DNA of 64,000 bases from Treponema primitia ZAS-1 (GCF_000297095.1 NZ_AEEA01000113.1:50881-114880); one strand, 5' to 3'. Numbered from the stretch's first letter, positions 8,116 through 17,862 are shown. The notes: a model not told the origin generated them from the letters alone. Made by a program: numbers and translations.

Positions 8116-9273
8116 ATGGAAACTGCGGAACTTATAGAAATCATCGCCCGTGACGAGGACAGCAAACACCAGTTTAAGGCAAATGTCACCAATGAAGTCT
8201 CTTTAGCCCAGGAGATGATCGCCTTTTCCAATTCCGGGGGCGGCGAACTATACATTGGAGTAAACAATGACGGGACCTTTGCCGGGCTCACTAGGGAAGA
8301 CCTTGGCAGGATAAACCAGCTGGTTTCAAATGCCGCCTCCCAGAATATACGGCCGCCTATCAATCCCCAAACTGAAAACATAGCGGTCTTCAGCGGCTTA
8401 GTAATGCGCATCGTTGTTGTTGATGGGTTAAGCAAGCCCTATATGGACAAAAATGGGACCATCTGGGTAAAAAGCGGTTCCGATAAACGGAAAGCCACAT
8501 CCAGGGAAGAAATACAGCGAATATTTCAGGCCGGCTCTTTCGTTCACGCTGATGAAACCCCCGCAAACGGCATGACCATTGCGGATTTAGATACGGAGTA
8601 TTTCAAGTCCTTCTTTAAAAAGGTTTTCAGTGATACCGCTGAACTTGAGGCCGATTCCCTCCCGGCTATATTAAAAAACATGAATCTGATGAACGGTGAT
8701 ATTCTCAATTTAGCAGGCGCCTTATTGTTTAGCAAAAATCCGTCTTTTAAGCTGCCCGCATTCATCGTTAAGGCCGTGTGTTTTCCCGGTAATGAGATAC
8801 ATGAATCGCAATATCTGGACAGCCGGGACATAGGTGGAAAATTACAGGATGTCTTTCAACAATGCATGGGATTTATGGGGGCGAATATCCGCCATGTTCA
8901 AAACGGGCAGGGGGTAAACTCCCTGGGGGTTCTCGAAATTCCGCAAATTGCCCTGGAGGAAATTCTTGTTAATGCCCTTATCCACCGGGATTATTTTATC
9001 TCAGCGCCCATACGCATTTTCGTCTTTACGAACCGTATCGAAATTATCAGCCCCGGCCATTTGCCTAATAATCTCACTATCGAGAATATTAAACGGGGGA
9101 ACTCGAATATACGCAATCCCGTATTAGCATCCTTCGCCACACGAATACTACCCTATCGTGGGTTGGGAAGCGGCATTACCAGGGCCTTAAAGGAATACCC
9201 CCATATTGATTTTGAAGACGATCATGACGGAAACAGCTTTAAAGTGATAATAGCAAGAAAAAATGGGGAATGA
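8116..9273 (+). CDS. AlbA_2 (Schlafen-like) domain protein with GHKL-type ATPase half
   Basis: A 385-residue protein of the 'ATP-dependent DNA helicase/transcriptional regulator' family (COG2865-like). The N-terminal AlbA_2 domain is recognisable from QFKANV, EMIAFSNSGGGELYIGVNNDG and a glycine-rich turn. The C-terminal half carries the HATPase_c_4 signature: EEILVNALIHRDY, EIISPGHLP, NPVLASFATR and YRGLGSGI. Such proteins are often regulators or defence-associated nucleic-acid binders; the exact role is unknown. It is flanked on both sides by hydA 3'-end sequence, suggesting it is accessory cargo. It has its own promoter and ribosome-binding site. Confidence 0.8.
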   Translation: METAELIEIIARDEDSKHQFKANVTNEVSLAQEMIAFSNSGGGELYIGVNNDGTFAGLTREDLGRINQLVSNAASQNIRPPINPQTENIAVFSGLVMRIVVVDGLSKPYMDKNGTIWVKSGSDKRKATSREEIQRIFQAGSFVHADETPANGMTIADLDTEYFKSFFKKVFSDTAELEADSLPAILKNMNLMNGDILNLAGALLFSKNPSFKLPAFIVKAVCFPGNEIHESQYLDSRDIGGKLQDVFQQCMGFMGANIRHVQNGQGVNSLGVLEIPQIALEEILVNALIHRDYFISAPIRIFVFTNRIEIISPGHLPNNLTIENIKRGNSNIRNPVLASFATRILPYRGLGSGITRALKEYPHIDFEDDHDGNSFKVIIARKNGE

Positions 9274-9305
9274 AGAACCTTCCGCGTAATTACATTGCAA
9301 GACCC

Positions 9306-10742
9306 TTACCCCGCACTCTCCTCGGCAATCTTCTTCAGCTGGTTTGTTGCTATTTTTGGGTTGGCTATCACCATGGGTCCCGCCGCACAGCCTCCGGGGC
9401 AGGCCATGACCTCCAGGATATTACCGGTGTTGCGGCCTTCGGACCAGGCCTTCATCATGGCAAGGCCTTCTTTGTTGAGGCCGTTGACACATTCGGGGTG
9501 AAAGTTGGAGTCGTCCTTTAGGTTACGGCGTACCGCTTCCGCCACACCGCCGGACCAGGGGAAGCTCCGTCCGCCGGCTTTGGCGGGGTTCGGGATGGCC
9601 GCTTCTTCGGCCTGGGTTACATCTATGCCCAGGGCGAGGAAGAGGGCGCCGATTTCTTCGGCGGTGAGGACGTAATCCACCAGGGGATCGTCCAGCCCTT
9701 CCTTCCGTTTCGCCAGGCAGGGGCCGATAAAGACCCGGAGCTGATCCGGGTGTTCCCGGGCGGCGATCTCCGCGGTGTAGTGCATGGGGGTCCGGGTTTC
9801 GGAGACCCGCTTTTTCAGATCCGGAATGTGCTTACGTACCGTCTCAATGTAGGCGGGGCAGCAGGAGGTGGTCATGAAGGGTTCCCCCTTTTCCATGCGT
9901 TCGGTAAATTCCGCGGCTTCGTTCTTAGCGGTAATGTCCGCCCCCAGGGCTACCTCGTAGACATCGTCAAAGCCCGCCTGTTTCAGGGCGCCGATAAGTT
10001 TACCGATGGATCCCCGGAACTGTCCGGCCACCGCCGGGGCAAAGAGGGCGGAGATTTTCTTTCCGCGCTTTTTCGCCATGAGTACATCCAGGACCTGGGA
10101 CTTATCCATCATTGCGCCAAAAGGACATTCCCGCATACAGTTGCCGCAAAAGATACATTTATTGTAATCGATCCGTTCCTTGCCGGCTTCGTTTTTGGCG
10201 ATGGCCCCCACGGGACAGGCTTCTTCGCAGGGGACGGGTATTCTGATAATCGCATGGTAGGGACAGGCCTGCAGACAGATGCCGCAGTTGACGCACTTTG
10301 TCTTATCGATACCCGCATGGCCGCCGCTCATGGAAACCGCTTTTTTGGGGCAGTTGAGGAGGCAGGGCCGGGCCAGGCATCCCTGGCAGGCGTTGGTGAT
10401 CAGGTACTGGGTTTTGATACAGGCGTTACAGGCTTCGTCCAGAACCGTAAGAACCGGCCCGGAAATGGCGGTCCGTTCCTGGGCTTTCTTTGCGTGAAGG
10501 CCCAGGGGCGCGCCGTCATCCTCGTAATCTTCCACGGAGAAGCCCAGCCGGGCCAGGATGCGGATCTTCAGAATGACCCGGTCATGGTATACACAGCAGC
10601 GTATGGGCTCGTAATTGGGACCCGATGTCATTTCGTAGGGGATACGATCGATGCCCTCTTCCAGTTTATCGTCTAGAAAAAGCTTAATCAGGGATACCAA
10701 TAGGTCACGTTTTACCAAAAGGGTGTTATTGTTATAATGCAT
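9306..10742 (-). CDS. hydA: [FeFe]-hydrogenase, stand-alone group-B-like enzyme
   Basis: A 478-residue cytoplasmic iron-only hydrogenase. After a 100-residue N-terminal domain come cysteine-rich FeS-binding segments (about 105-210), including CVNCGICLQACP and CIFCGNCMRECP. The H-cluster motifs are L1 TTSCCPA (Cys294/295), L2 GPCLAKRKE (Cys342) and L3 MACPGGC (Cys448/Cys452). TSCCPA with GPCxAK is the group B pattern rather than the classic TSCCPxW/MPCxxKK. It probably reduces protons with ferredoxin. It is transcribed divergently from adhE, so the pair may balance reductant between H2 and ethanol. No ribosome-binding site precedes ATG 10742. Maturation genes hydEFG are not in the window. Confidence 0.93.
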   Translation of the reverse strand: MHYNNNTLLVKRDLLVSLIKLFLDDKLEEGIDRIPYEMTSGPNYEPIRCCVYHDRVILKIRILARLGFSVEDYEDDGAPLGLHAKKAQERTAISGPVLTVLDEACNACIKTQYLITNACQGCLARPCLLNCPKKAVSMSGGHAGIDKTKCVNCGICLQACPYHAIIRIPVPCEEACPVGAIAKNEAGKERIDYNKCIFCGNCMRECPFGAMMDKSQVLDVLMAKKRGKKISALFAPAVAGQFRGSIGKLIGALKQAGFDDVYEVALGADITAKNEAAEFTERMEKGEPFMTTSCCPAYIETVRKHIPDLKKRVSETRTPMHYTAEIAAREHPDQLRVFIGPCLAKRKEGLDDPLVDYVLTAEEIGALFLALGIDVTQAEEAAIPNPAKAGGRSFPWSGGVAEAVRRNLKDDSNFHPECVNGLNKEGLAMMKAWSEGRNTGNILEVMACPGGCAAGPMVIANPKIATNQLKKIAEESAG

Positions 10743-10752
10743 TTCATTTATA

Positions 10753-10781
10753 AGGTTATTTCAATGGTATCCTAATGTCAA
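10753..10781 (-). promoter_or_regulatory. Candidate hydA promoter
   Basis: On the minus strand TTGACA (10781-10776), a 17-base spacer and TAACCT (10758-10753). The predicted transcription start is about 4 bases before ATG 10742, and there is no Shine-Dalgarno sequence, so the message may be nearly leaderless. The -10 box is only moderate. Confidence 0.45.
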
Positions 10782-10798
10782 TGAACAATCGCGAATCG

Positions 10799-10827
10799 TT
10801 GACTTGATAAATTATTATAGATATATT
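10799..10827 (+). promoter_or_regulatory. adhE promoter
   Basis: TTGACT at 10799-10804, a 17-base spacer and TATATT at 10822-10827. It gives adhE a leader of roughly 105 bases. I saw no convincing Rex-type operator. Confidence 0.6.
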
Positions 10828-10939
10828 AGTATCGAAACCGAGAAAAAGTTTCGAATGAAAAAATATGCTTTTTTTTCGTTCTATCTTGTATTATAATTTT
10901 TGTTACAAGGCAAAAAATAGCCAATTTAAGGAAGGTACC

Positions 10940-13579
10940 ATGGCAACAACAAAACCGGAAGTGAAAAAACCCGACGAAAACGCACTGGATGCGGCTGGTC
11001 TGGAAAAGAAACTGGAACGGCTGCGGAAAGCCCAAAAGGCTTATTCGACCTTTACCCAGGAACAGGTGGACAAGATCTTCTTTGCCGCCGCCCGAGCCGC
11101 CGATAAGGCGCGGATCCCCCTTGCCAAGCAGGCGGTGGAAGAGACCGGTATGGGTATAGTGGAGGATAAGGTTATCAAGAACCACTATGCCGCTGAATAT
11201 ATATACAATGCCTATAAGAACGTAAAGACCTGCGGCGTATTGGAGGATGATCCCGCCTATGGGTACAAGCGGATAGCAGAGCCCGTGGGGATTATCGCTG
11301 CGGTTATTCCCACCACCAATCCTACTTCAACGGCCATATTCAAGACCCTCATCTGCCTCAAGACCCGGAACGGGATCATCATAAGCCCCCACCCCCGGGC
11401 CAAACAGAGCACCTGCGCGGCGGCTAAGATCGTGCTGGATGCGGCGGTTGCCGCGGGCGCCCCCGAGGGGATCATCGACTGGATCGACGAGCCCAGCATT
11501 GAGCTTTCCAACCAGGTGATGAAGGCGGCGGATCTGATCCTCGCCACCGGCGGACCCGGGATGGTTAAGGCGGCCTATTCTTCGGGTAAGCCCGCGGTCG
11601 GGGTCGGTTCGGGGAATACCCCGGCGATTATCGACGACAGCGCGGACATACTCCTGGCGGTAAGTTCTATCATCCATTCCAAGACCTTTGATAACGGGAT
11701 GATCTGCGCCTCCGAGCAGTCCACCATCGTTCTGGACAAGATCTACGATAAGGTGAAGGCGGAATTCGCCGCCCGGGGCTGCTATTTCCTCAACCCTGCG
11801 GAAACCGAAAAGGTTCGGAAGACTATTATCGTCAACGGCGCCCTGAACGCGAAGATTGTAGGGCAGAAAGCCGCGACGATTGCTGAAATGGCGGGAGTGA
11901 AGGTTCCGGCGGCCGCGAAGATCCTCATCGGGGAAGTGACCAGCGTGGATCTGTCCGAAGAATTTGCCCACGAAAAACTTTCACCCGTATTGGCCATGTA
12001 CCGGGCAAAGGACTTTACCGACGCCCTGAACAAGGCTGAACAGCTGATCCGCGACGGCGGTTACGGCCATACCTCCTCTCTGTACATAAACACTGTTACG
12101 GGTCAGGAAAAACTCAAGGAATACGAACTCCGGATGAAGACCGGCCGTATCCTGGTGAATACCCCCTCGTCCCACGGCGGTATCGGGGACCTCTACAACT
12201 TCAAGATTACGCCGTCCCTTACCTTAGGATGCGGTACCTGGGGCGGAAACTCGGTTTCCGAAAACGTTGGGGTTAAGCATCTTATCAACATTAAAACTGT
12301 GGCCGAGAGGAGGCATAACATGCTCTGGTTCAGGGCTCCTGATAAAGTATACTTGAAGAAGGGCTGCATTGGGGTTGCCCTGTCTGAATTGAAAGATGTG
12401 CTGGGCAAGAAGCGGGCTTTTATCGTAACCGATCAGTTCCTCTATGCCAACGGCTATACCAAACCGGTAACGGACAAGCTGGACGAAATGGGTATAGCCC
12501 ACGAGACCTTCTTCGATGTGGCGCCGGACCCGACCCTGAGCTGCGCTAAAATAGGGGCTGCCCAGTTGAGCGCCTTCAAGCCCGATGTGATCATCGCCGT
12601 GGGCGGCGGCTCCGCCATGGACGCCGGAAAGATCATGTGGGTACTCTACGAACATCCCGATGTAGATTTTCAGGATCTGGCCATGCGCTTTGTGGATATC
12701 CGGAAGCGGGTCTATACGTTCCCCAAAATGGGAGAGAAGGCCTACTTTATCGCGGTGCCCACCTCGGCGGGAACCGGTTCGGAAGTAACCCCCTTCGCGG
12801 TCATCACCGATGATACGGTTGGCATGAAGTATCCCCTGGCGGATTACGAGCTTATGCCCGATATGGCCATTGTTGATGCGGACTTCCAGATGGACGCCCC
12901 CAAGGGGCTTACCAGCGCCTTCGGTATAGACGCGGTGACCCATGCCCTGGAAGCCTACGCTTCCGTGATGGCTACAGACTTTACCGACGGCCTTGCCATC
13001 CAGGCCCTGAAGGTGATATTCGAATACCTTCCCCGGGCTTACAATGAGGGCGCCAAGGATCCTGTGGCCCGGGAAAAGATGGCCTTTGCCGCCACCATGG
13101 CCGGGATGGCCTTTGCCAACGCCTTCCTCGGGGTCTGCCACTCCATGGCCCACAAGCTCGGCGCCTTCCATCATCTGCCCCACGGTGTCGCCAACGCCCT
13201 GATGATCAACCATGTGCTCCGGTATAACTCGGCGGAAGTGCCCCCCAAGATGGGAACCTTCCCCCAGTACGATCACCCCAAGACCCTAGCCCGGTACGCC
13301 GAAGTGGCCACCGCCCTGGGCCTCAAGGGAAAGACCGATGAGGAAAAACTGGAAGCCCTCATTGCGGCTATCGCGAAGCTCAAAGTAGATGTGGGTATTA
13401 AGAATACCATCAAGGATTACAACATTGATGAAAAGGTCTTCCTTGAAAAGCTGGACGCCATGAGCGAACAGGCCTTCGACGACCAGTGCACCGGCGCCAA
13501 TCCCCGGTATCCCCTGATTGCCGAAATCAAGCAGATGTACCTCAACGCCTACTACGGTAACGAGGGCAAGGACCTGTAG
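10940..13579 (+). CDS. adhE: Bifunctional acetaldehyde-CoA/alcohol dehydrogenase
   Basis: An 879-residue fused enzyme converting acetyl-CoA to acetaldehyde and then ethanol with two NADH, the main ethanol route in fermenters. The N-terminal aldehyde dehydrogenase half has catalytic Cys256 in MICASEQS. The C-terminal iron-dependent alcohol dehydrogenase half has the NAD-binding GGGSAMDAGK and metal-binding histidines in THALEAY, CHSMAHKLG and FHHLPHG. Length is normal. The frame extends upstream to 10865, but AAGGAAGG six bases before ATG 10940 sets the start. It has its own promoter and terminator, so it is monocistronic. Confidence 0.97.
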   Translation: MATTKPEVKKPDENALDAAGLEKKLERLRKAQKAYSTFTQEQVDKIFFAAARAADKARIPLAKQAVEETGMGIVEDKVIKNHYAAEYIYNAYKNVKTCGVLEDDPAYGYKRIAEPVGIIAAVIPTTNPTSTAIFKTLICLKTRNGIIISPHPRAKQSTCAAAKIVLDAAVAAGAPEGIIDWIDEPSIELSNQVMKAADLILATGGPGMVKAAYSSGKPAVGVGSGNTPAIIDDSADILLAVSSIIHSKTFDNGMICASEQSTIVLDKIYDKVKAEFAARGCYFLNPAETEKVRKTIIVNGALNAKIVGQKAATIAEMAGVKVPAAAKILIGEVTSVDLSEEFAHEKLSPVLAMYRAKDFTDALNKAEQLIRDGGYGHTSSLYINTVTGQEKLKEYELRMKTGRILVNTPSSHGGIGDLYNFKITPSLTLGCGTWGGNSVSENVGVKHLINIKTVAERRHNMLWFRAPDKVYLKKGCIGVALSELKDVLGKKRAFIVTDQFLYANGYTKPVTDKLDEMGIAHETFFDVAPDPTLSCAKIGAAQLSAFKPDVIIAVGGGSAMDAGKIMWVLYEHPDVDFQDLAMRFVDIRKRVYTFPKMGEKAYFIAVPTSAGTGSEVTPFAVITDDTVGMKYPLADYELMPDMAIVDADFQMDAPKGLTSAFGIDAVTHALEAYASVMATDFTDGLAIQALKVIFEYLPRAYNEGAKDPVAREKMAFAATMAGMAFANAFLGVCHSMAHKLGAFHHLPHGVANALMINHVLRYNSAEVPPKMGTFPQYDHPKTLARYAEVATALGLKGKTDEEKLEALIAAIAKLKVDVGIKNTIKDYNIDEKVFLEKLDAMSEQAFDDQCTGANPRYPLIAEIKQMYLNAYYGNEGKDL

Positions 13580-13593
13580 GAAAAAAATTCGTT

Positions 13594-13633
13594 AACAGCG
13601 GCCGCAGGGTATACGCTCTGCGGCTGTTTTTTT
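13594..13633 (+). terminator. Rho-independent terminator of adhE
   Basis: Imperfect hairpin ACAGCGGCCGCAG / CTGCGGCTGT (two-base bulge) with a ten-base loop, followed by seven T residues. Confidence 0.8.
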
Positions 13634-13767
13634 GCTTAGTTGAAACACCCGTACCCATTGAAGCTTTGAAAAAAGGATCAGCTTGTTTTTTCTTTTTATC
13701 GGATCTAAAATAGTGTAATTCTAACAAACAAAATTAGCATAATTATCAAAAAGGGGGGTACCAATCT

Positions 13768-14940
13768 ATGATTGAAGGCAGTGCTGATGCGCAGTCAAAT
13801 GTAAAACTCCGTTATGGTATGGTTGGCGGCGGGCAGGGCGCCTTTATCGGCGATGTTCACCGGAAATCCATTGCCCTGGACGGTCTTGCGGAGATTACGG
13901 CGGGTTGTTTTTCCCGTTCCACCGAAAATACCCTTGCGACTGGCTTGGCCCTGGGGATAGCCCGGGATCGGCTCTATAACACCTATGAAGAAATGGCGGA
14001 AGAAGAGGCTAAACGGACCGATAGGATCGATTTTGCCGTGATTGTCACCCCAAATTACAGCCATTATCCGGCGGCAAAGGCCTTTTTAAGCCGGGGAATT
14101 CCCGTGGTATGCGATAAACCCCTCTGTGTTGAGGAAGCTGAAGCCCGGGAACTGGCAAATCTGGCAAAAAGCAAGAACCTTCTGTTCATGGTTAGCTATA
14201 CCTATTCGGGGAACCCAACGGTAAAACACGCCCGGGAGCTTATCCGGAGGGGTGATATTGGCAAGGTTCACTTTATTAATGGCGAATATCCCCAGGAATG
14301 GCTCCTTACGGATGCGGAAAAACAGGGGAGCAAGCAGGCGGAATGGCGGACTGACCCCAAGTTAGCGGGAAAATCCAACAGCTTGGGAGATCTGGGGACC
14401 CATATCGAACATACCGTTTCCTATCTTACGGGTTTGCGGATTAAATCGGTCTGCGCCCGGATGGATAAAATTATGCCCGGCCGGATTCTGGATGATAATG
14501 CCACGGTGATGTTGGAATACGAGGGGGGCGCCAAGGGTATATACTGGACCAGCCAAGTGGCTTCCGGATATGACAATGCCCTTCGGGTCCGTATCTTTGG
14601 CTCCAAGGGGTCAATTGAATTTTTTGAGGAAGAAAGCAACTACGTGAAGGTTTCTATCTTCGGTAAGCCTACGATGGTGCTTTCCCGGGGCAGGGATCCC
14701 TTCTTCCCCCACGCCCAAAGTTTCTCCCGTATCCCCTCCGGTCATCCCGAGGGCTACTTTGAAGCGTTGGGCAATCTCTACAAGACCTATATTAAAGCCC
14801 TGATCAAACAGCGGGAAGGGAAGGCCCTTACCGAAGAGGATCTGGATTTCCCCAATGCGGAGGCGGGATTTGACGGGGTTAGATTCATCGGGAAATGTGT
14901 AGAAAGTTCCGCGAGTGGGGCGGTTTGGGTTAATTTTTAG
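13768..14940 (+). CDS. Gfo/Idh/MocA-family oxidoreductase
   Basis: A 390-residue NAD(P)-dependent sugar or inositol dehydrogenase-like protein. The N-terminal Rossmann fold begins YGMVGGGQGAFIG; DFAVIVTPNYSHYP and the VVCDKPLCV segment, carrying the conserved lysine of the EKP motif, follow. The C-terminal half has the family's beta-sheet domain with DLGTHIEHTV, where the histidine is likely catalytic. ATG 13768 is preceded by AAGGGGGG. It stands alone and converges on the FGGY kinase gene, so it may work on a product of the neighbouring sugar module, but the substrate is unknown. Confidence 0.87.
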   Translation: MIEGSADAQSNVKLRYGMVGGGQGAFIGDVHRKSIALDGLAEITAGCFSRSTENTLATGLALGIARDRLYNTYEEMAEEEAKRTDRIDFAVIVTPNYSHYPAAKAFLSRGIPVVCDKPLCVEEAEARELANLAKSKNLLFMVSYTYSGNPTVKHARELIRRGDIGKVHFINGEYPQEWLLTDAEKQGSKQAEWRTDPKLAGKSNSLGDLGTHIEHTVSYLTGLRIKSVCARMDKIMPGRILDDNATVMLEYEGGAKGIYWTSQVASGYDNALRVRIFGSKGSIEFFEEESNYVKVSIFGKPTMVLSRGRDPFFPHAQSFSRIPSGHPEGYFEALGNLYKTYIKALIKQREGKALTEEDLDFPNAEAGFDGVRFIGKCVESSASGAVWVNF

Positions 14941-14980
14941 GCTGTACTAAAAAGGAAGACAAAGAGTCACCTTAGCAATA

Positions 14981-16441
14981 TTAGACACGGCTGCCGATTG
15001 CAAGTTGGACAGCTTCCCGCCAACCCTGGTAATGTTTTTCCCTGGATGCGGCGTCCATTTTTGGATCGTAACGCTTTCTGCCGACTTCGTTTATTATTCC
15101 GGGGCCATACAGGCCAACGGCAATACCGGCCATGAAGCCTGAACCGATGGCGGATAACTCCTCGTATTCCGGAATTGACAGCGGAATGTTGAGAATATCA
15201 CTCTGAAACTGCATCAGATAGGTATCTCTGGTAGGTCCGCCATCGCCTCTCAGTTCTTTTATGGGTATTCCGGACTCCTCATGTATTGATTGGATAACAT
15301 CGGCGATCTGATAGGCTATGCTTTCTTCGGCGGCCCGCACAATTTCTGCTTTACCGGTTGTACGGGTCATGCCGCAGAGAATAGCCCGGGCCTCGCTTTT
15401 CCAATGGGGCGCTCCAAGGCCGGAGAAGGCCGGCACCAGGTAACAGGTATCCTCCGGATTAGCGGAGGCCGCCAGTACGCCCGCTTCCTTTGATGAAGCT
15501 ATCAGGCGGACATCATCCTTCAACCATTTAATTACTGCCCCGGTATAATTAATATTACCTTCCAGTACATAATGCACGGTTCCGTTCATTCCCCAGGCAA
15601 GGGATGTTACTACGTTTTCGCAAAACAGCGGCTTTTCTCCGATATTGACCATTACCGAAGAACCGGTACCATAGGTCGCTTTTACCATACCCTTTTCCAG
15701 ACAGCCCTGACCGAAAAGAGCAGCGTGGGAATCCCCCATGACCCCCCGGATGGGCACTTTTTTTGGCAGAACGCCATCAAAATCAGTTACCCCAAAATCA
15801 CTGTTACTATCGCAAACCTCGGCTAAAAAATCTACGTTTATACCAAAGTGCGTGCAAATGTCTTTATCCCAGCTTAGGCTGCGTATATTGAAAAGCTGGG
15901 TTCGGGAAGCATTTGAAAAATCGGTTTTAAAATTGCCGGTTAATGTATAGATAAGCCAACTGTCCATAGTTCCGGCGCAGAGCTTCCCGGAACCTTTGTT
16001 TGGTGTATTCTGAAGAATCCAGGCGATTTTTGCCGCAGAAAAATACGGCGAAAGCCGCAGCCCTGTTTTGGTTTTGATTTCACCGGCATGGGTACTGAGG
16101 GCATCGCAGATTGCCTCTCCCCGGGCACACTGCCACACCACGGCGTCGGCCAGGGGTTTCCCGCTTATCTTGTCCCACACCAGGGCGGTCTCCCGCTGGT
16201 TGCTTAACGCGATGCAGCAAATCTTTCCGGCGTCAACTCCCGGCATACCGGTAAGTTCCCGGACGACGGTGATGGTGTTACGGTAGATCTCTACCGGATC
16301 ATGGGACACCCACCCCTGGGAAGAAATTTTCTGTTCATGGCTTTTATCCGAGCGGGCGATGATCTTTCCCTTTCCATCGATGATCAGCGCCTTGGTCCCG
16401 GAAGTACTTTGGTCTATTGCAAGAACACAGTCGGTCTCCAC
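14981..16441 (-). CDS. FGGY-family carbohydrate kinase, glycerol-kinase-like
   Basis: A 486-residue kinase of the FGGY/glycerokinase family. The actin-like ATPase start CVLAIDQSTSGTKALI, SNQRET, the FNASRTQLF-like segment and GDSHAALFGQG, TYGTGSSVM and GLGAPHW motifs are present. It resembles GlpK, but its operon partners (an isomerase and a glycosidase-like protein) suggest the substrate is a ketose or polyol made by the preceding isomerase. It begins immediately after the isomerase stop codon, so the two are coupled. It is the last gene of the operon that starts at 22458. Confidence 0.88.
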   Translation of the reverse strand: METDCVLAIDQSTSGTKALIIDGKGKIIARSDKSHEQKISSQGWVSHDPVEIYRNTITVVRELTGMPGVDAGKICCIALSNQRETALVWDKISGKPLADAVVWQCARGEAICDALSTHAGEIKTKTGLRLSPYFSAAKIAWILQNTPNKGSGKLCAGTMDSWLIYTLTGNFKTDFSNASRTQLFNIRSLSWDKDICTHFGINVDFLAEVCDSNSDFGVTDFDGVLPKKVPIRGVMGDSHAALFGQGCLEKGMVKATYGTGSSVMVNIGEKPLFCENVVTSLAWGMNGTVHYVLEGNINYTGAVIKWLKDDVRLIASSKEAGVLAASANPEDTCYLVPAFSGLGAPHWKSEARAILCGMTRTTGKAEIVRAAEESIAYQIADVIQSIHEESGIPIKELRGDGGPTRDTYLMQFQSDILNIPLSIPEYEELSAIGSGFMAGIAVGLYGPGIINEVGRKRYDPKMDAASREKHYQGWREAVQLAIGSRV

Positions 16442-17839
16442 TTATTCTCCCCTAAGGAACGCTTTTACTTCTTCATCGTTATTATCGTAGAGATCCGGCT
16501 TAATGCCCAGATACTTACAGGCTTCGTAAAGTACCGGTGTGACATCGCCATGGATGGCAACGCAGTGATGGATATACGGCCCCTCAACAATTTTCGCTTC
16601 CAGGCGTTTCCAGTTTTTCACCTCGATCCAAAGATAGGTACCTTTTGTGTAAGGCCCGTCGATCCCCTTGGCGTTTCCAAGCAAGAGGGAATACTCCCCG
16701 TTGTCACCGTCAAAACGTGCCAGGGTCAGTTCACCGTGCTGCGCTTCGGCTGAGACTGAACCGGGATGAGAAAATGCCACGGATTTTCCAAGAGAAGGTT
16801 TTGTCCGCGCCAGGGAAATAGGCCAGGGACCGCAATGCTGCAACAGCTCGCCATTCTCGTTGTCCGGGTGCCGTACTGTCCAATCGGCGAACATGATTCG
16901 TTTTTCCCCCAGCGCCGCAGCCTGTATCAGAAGGGACGTTATGGCGCCATGAATATCGGTCTCGCAAACCACGGGGATTCCTTCATCAGTCAAGAGCGCG
17001 TTGGCGCCGCAGGGCATAATGCCGATTTCAGACTGCAGGGCGTTCCAGCATTGAATGGCCACAGCACCGCAGTTATACTTCGCCGCTAAATTTTTCATGG
17101 CGATCTTGAGGGCCGCCGTTTTTGCCGCCACACTTTCGTCGCATTTAAGTTCCATTTTTTCTTTAATGTACGAGAGCGTTTCTTTGGTTTCAGCAAGACT
17201 TTCCGCTTCGTCCATCGCTTCAACCAATTCTGTCATTGGTATGGGAGCAAGCTGGATATTAAATTTTTCCAGAAGTTCCCCTTCGTTACACATGGTGGTA
17301 AGAAAGTCGTAGGGCCTTGTAGAAATCTGGAGTATTCTGATATGTTTGAACGTTTTTACGACGTTACAAACCCTCAAAAAAATATCCATGCCCCGTTTGA
17401 ATTCCGGGTCCGTAAGGCGGCAGTTGGTTAAATACGTGAAGGGGATCCTAAAGCGGCGGAGCACTTTGCCGGTAGCGAAAAGGCCGCACTGACTGTCCCT
17501 GAGCCGTATACCATCGCTGTCCGGGGCTTCGTCCCGGGGTCCCCACACCAGTACGGGCAGATTCAATTCCCGGGCCAGCTCTGCCACCGCGTATTCGGTA
17601 CCAAAATTGCAGTGGGGTACAAAAATGCCGTCCACTCCGGCAGCCTTAAACTTGGCGATAATTGCGGGGATCTCGGCGGGATCATAGAGGAGCCCTTCTT
17701 TATTAATGTCATCAATATCGATAATTGATATCCCGAGTTCCGCAAGCCGGTCTTTCGTCAGGGCCCGGTATTTGATTGCGTCAGGGGCGCTGAAAATACT
17801 CCGCCGTGTAGGGGCAAAGCCCAGTTTGATTTTGTCCAT
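16442..17839 (-). CDS. L-fucose/L-arabinose-isomerase-family protein
   Basis: A 465-residue protein with the FucI/AraA-like layout: an N-terminal Rossmann-like domain (IKLGFAPTRRS, GVDGIFVPHCNFGTE, LPVLVWGPRDEA), a central domain with NCGAVAIQCWNAL, and a C-terminal barrel ending ... HHCVAIHGDV. By family it should interconvert an aldose and ketose using Mn2+. Likely metal ligands are the glutamate and histidines in VCETDIHGA and HHCVAIHG. It is encoded between the glycosidase-like gene and the kinase, making a route of import, isomerisation and phosphorylation. The sugar cannot be read from sequence alone. Confidence 0.83.
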   Translation of the reverse strand: MDKIKLGFAPTRRSIFSAPDAIKYRALTKDRLAELGISIIDIDDINKEGLLYDPAEIPAIIAKFKAAGVDGIFVPHCNFGTEYAVAELARELNLPVLVWGPRDEAPDSDGIRLRDSQCGLFATGKVLRRFRIPFTYLTNCRLTDPEFKRGMDIFLRVCNVVKTFKHIRILQISTRPYDFLTTMCNEGELLEKFNIQLAPIPMTELVEAMDEAESLAETKETLSYIKEKMELKCDESVAAKTAALKIAMKNLAAKYNCGAVAIQCWNALQSEIGIMPCGANALLTDEGIPVVCETDIHGAITSLLIQAAALGEKRIMFADWTVRHPDNENGELLQHCGPWPISLARTKPSLGKSVAFSHPGSVSAEAQHGELTLARFDGDNGEYSLLLGNAKGIDGPYTKGTYLWIEVKNWKRLEAKIVEGPYIHHCVAIHGDVTPVLYEACKYLGIKPDLYDNNDEEVKAFLRGE

Positions 17840-17862
17840 AGTTTTATTCCTCCGTGATAGTT

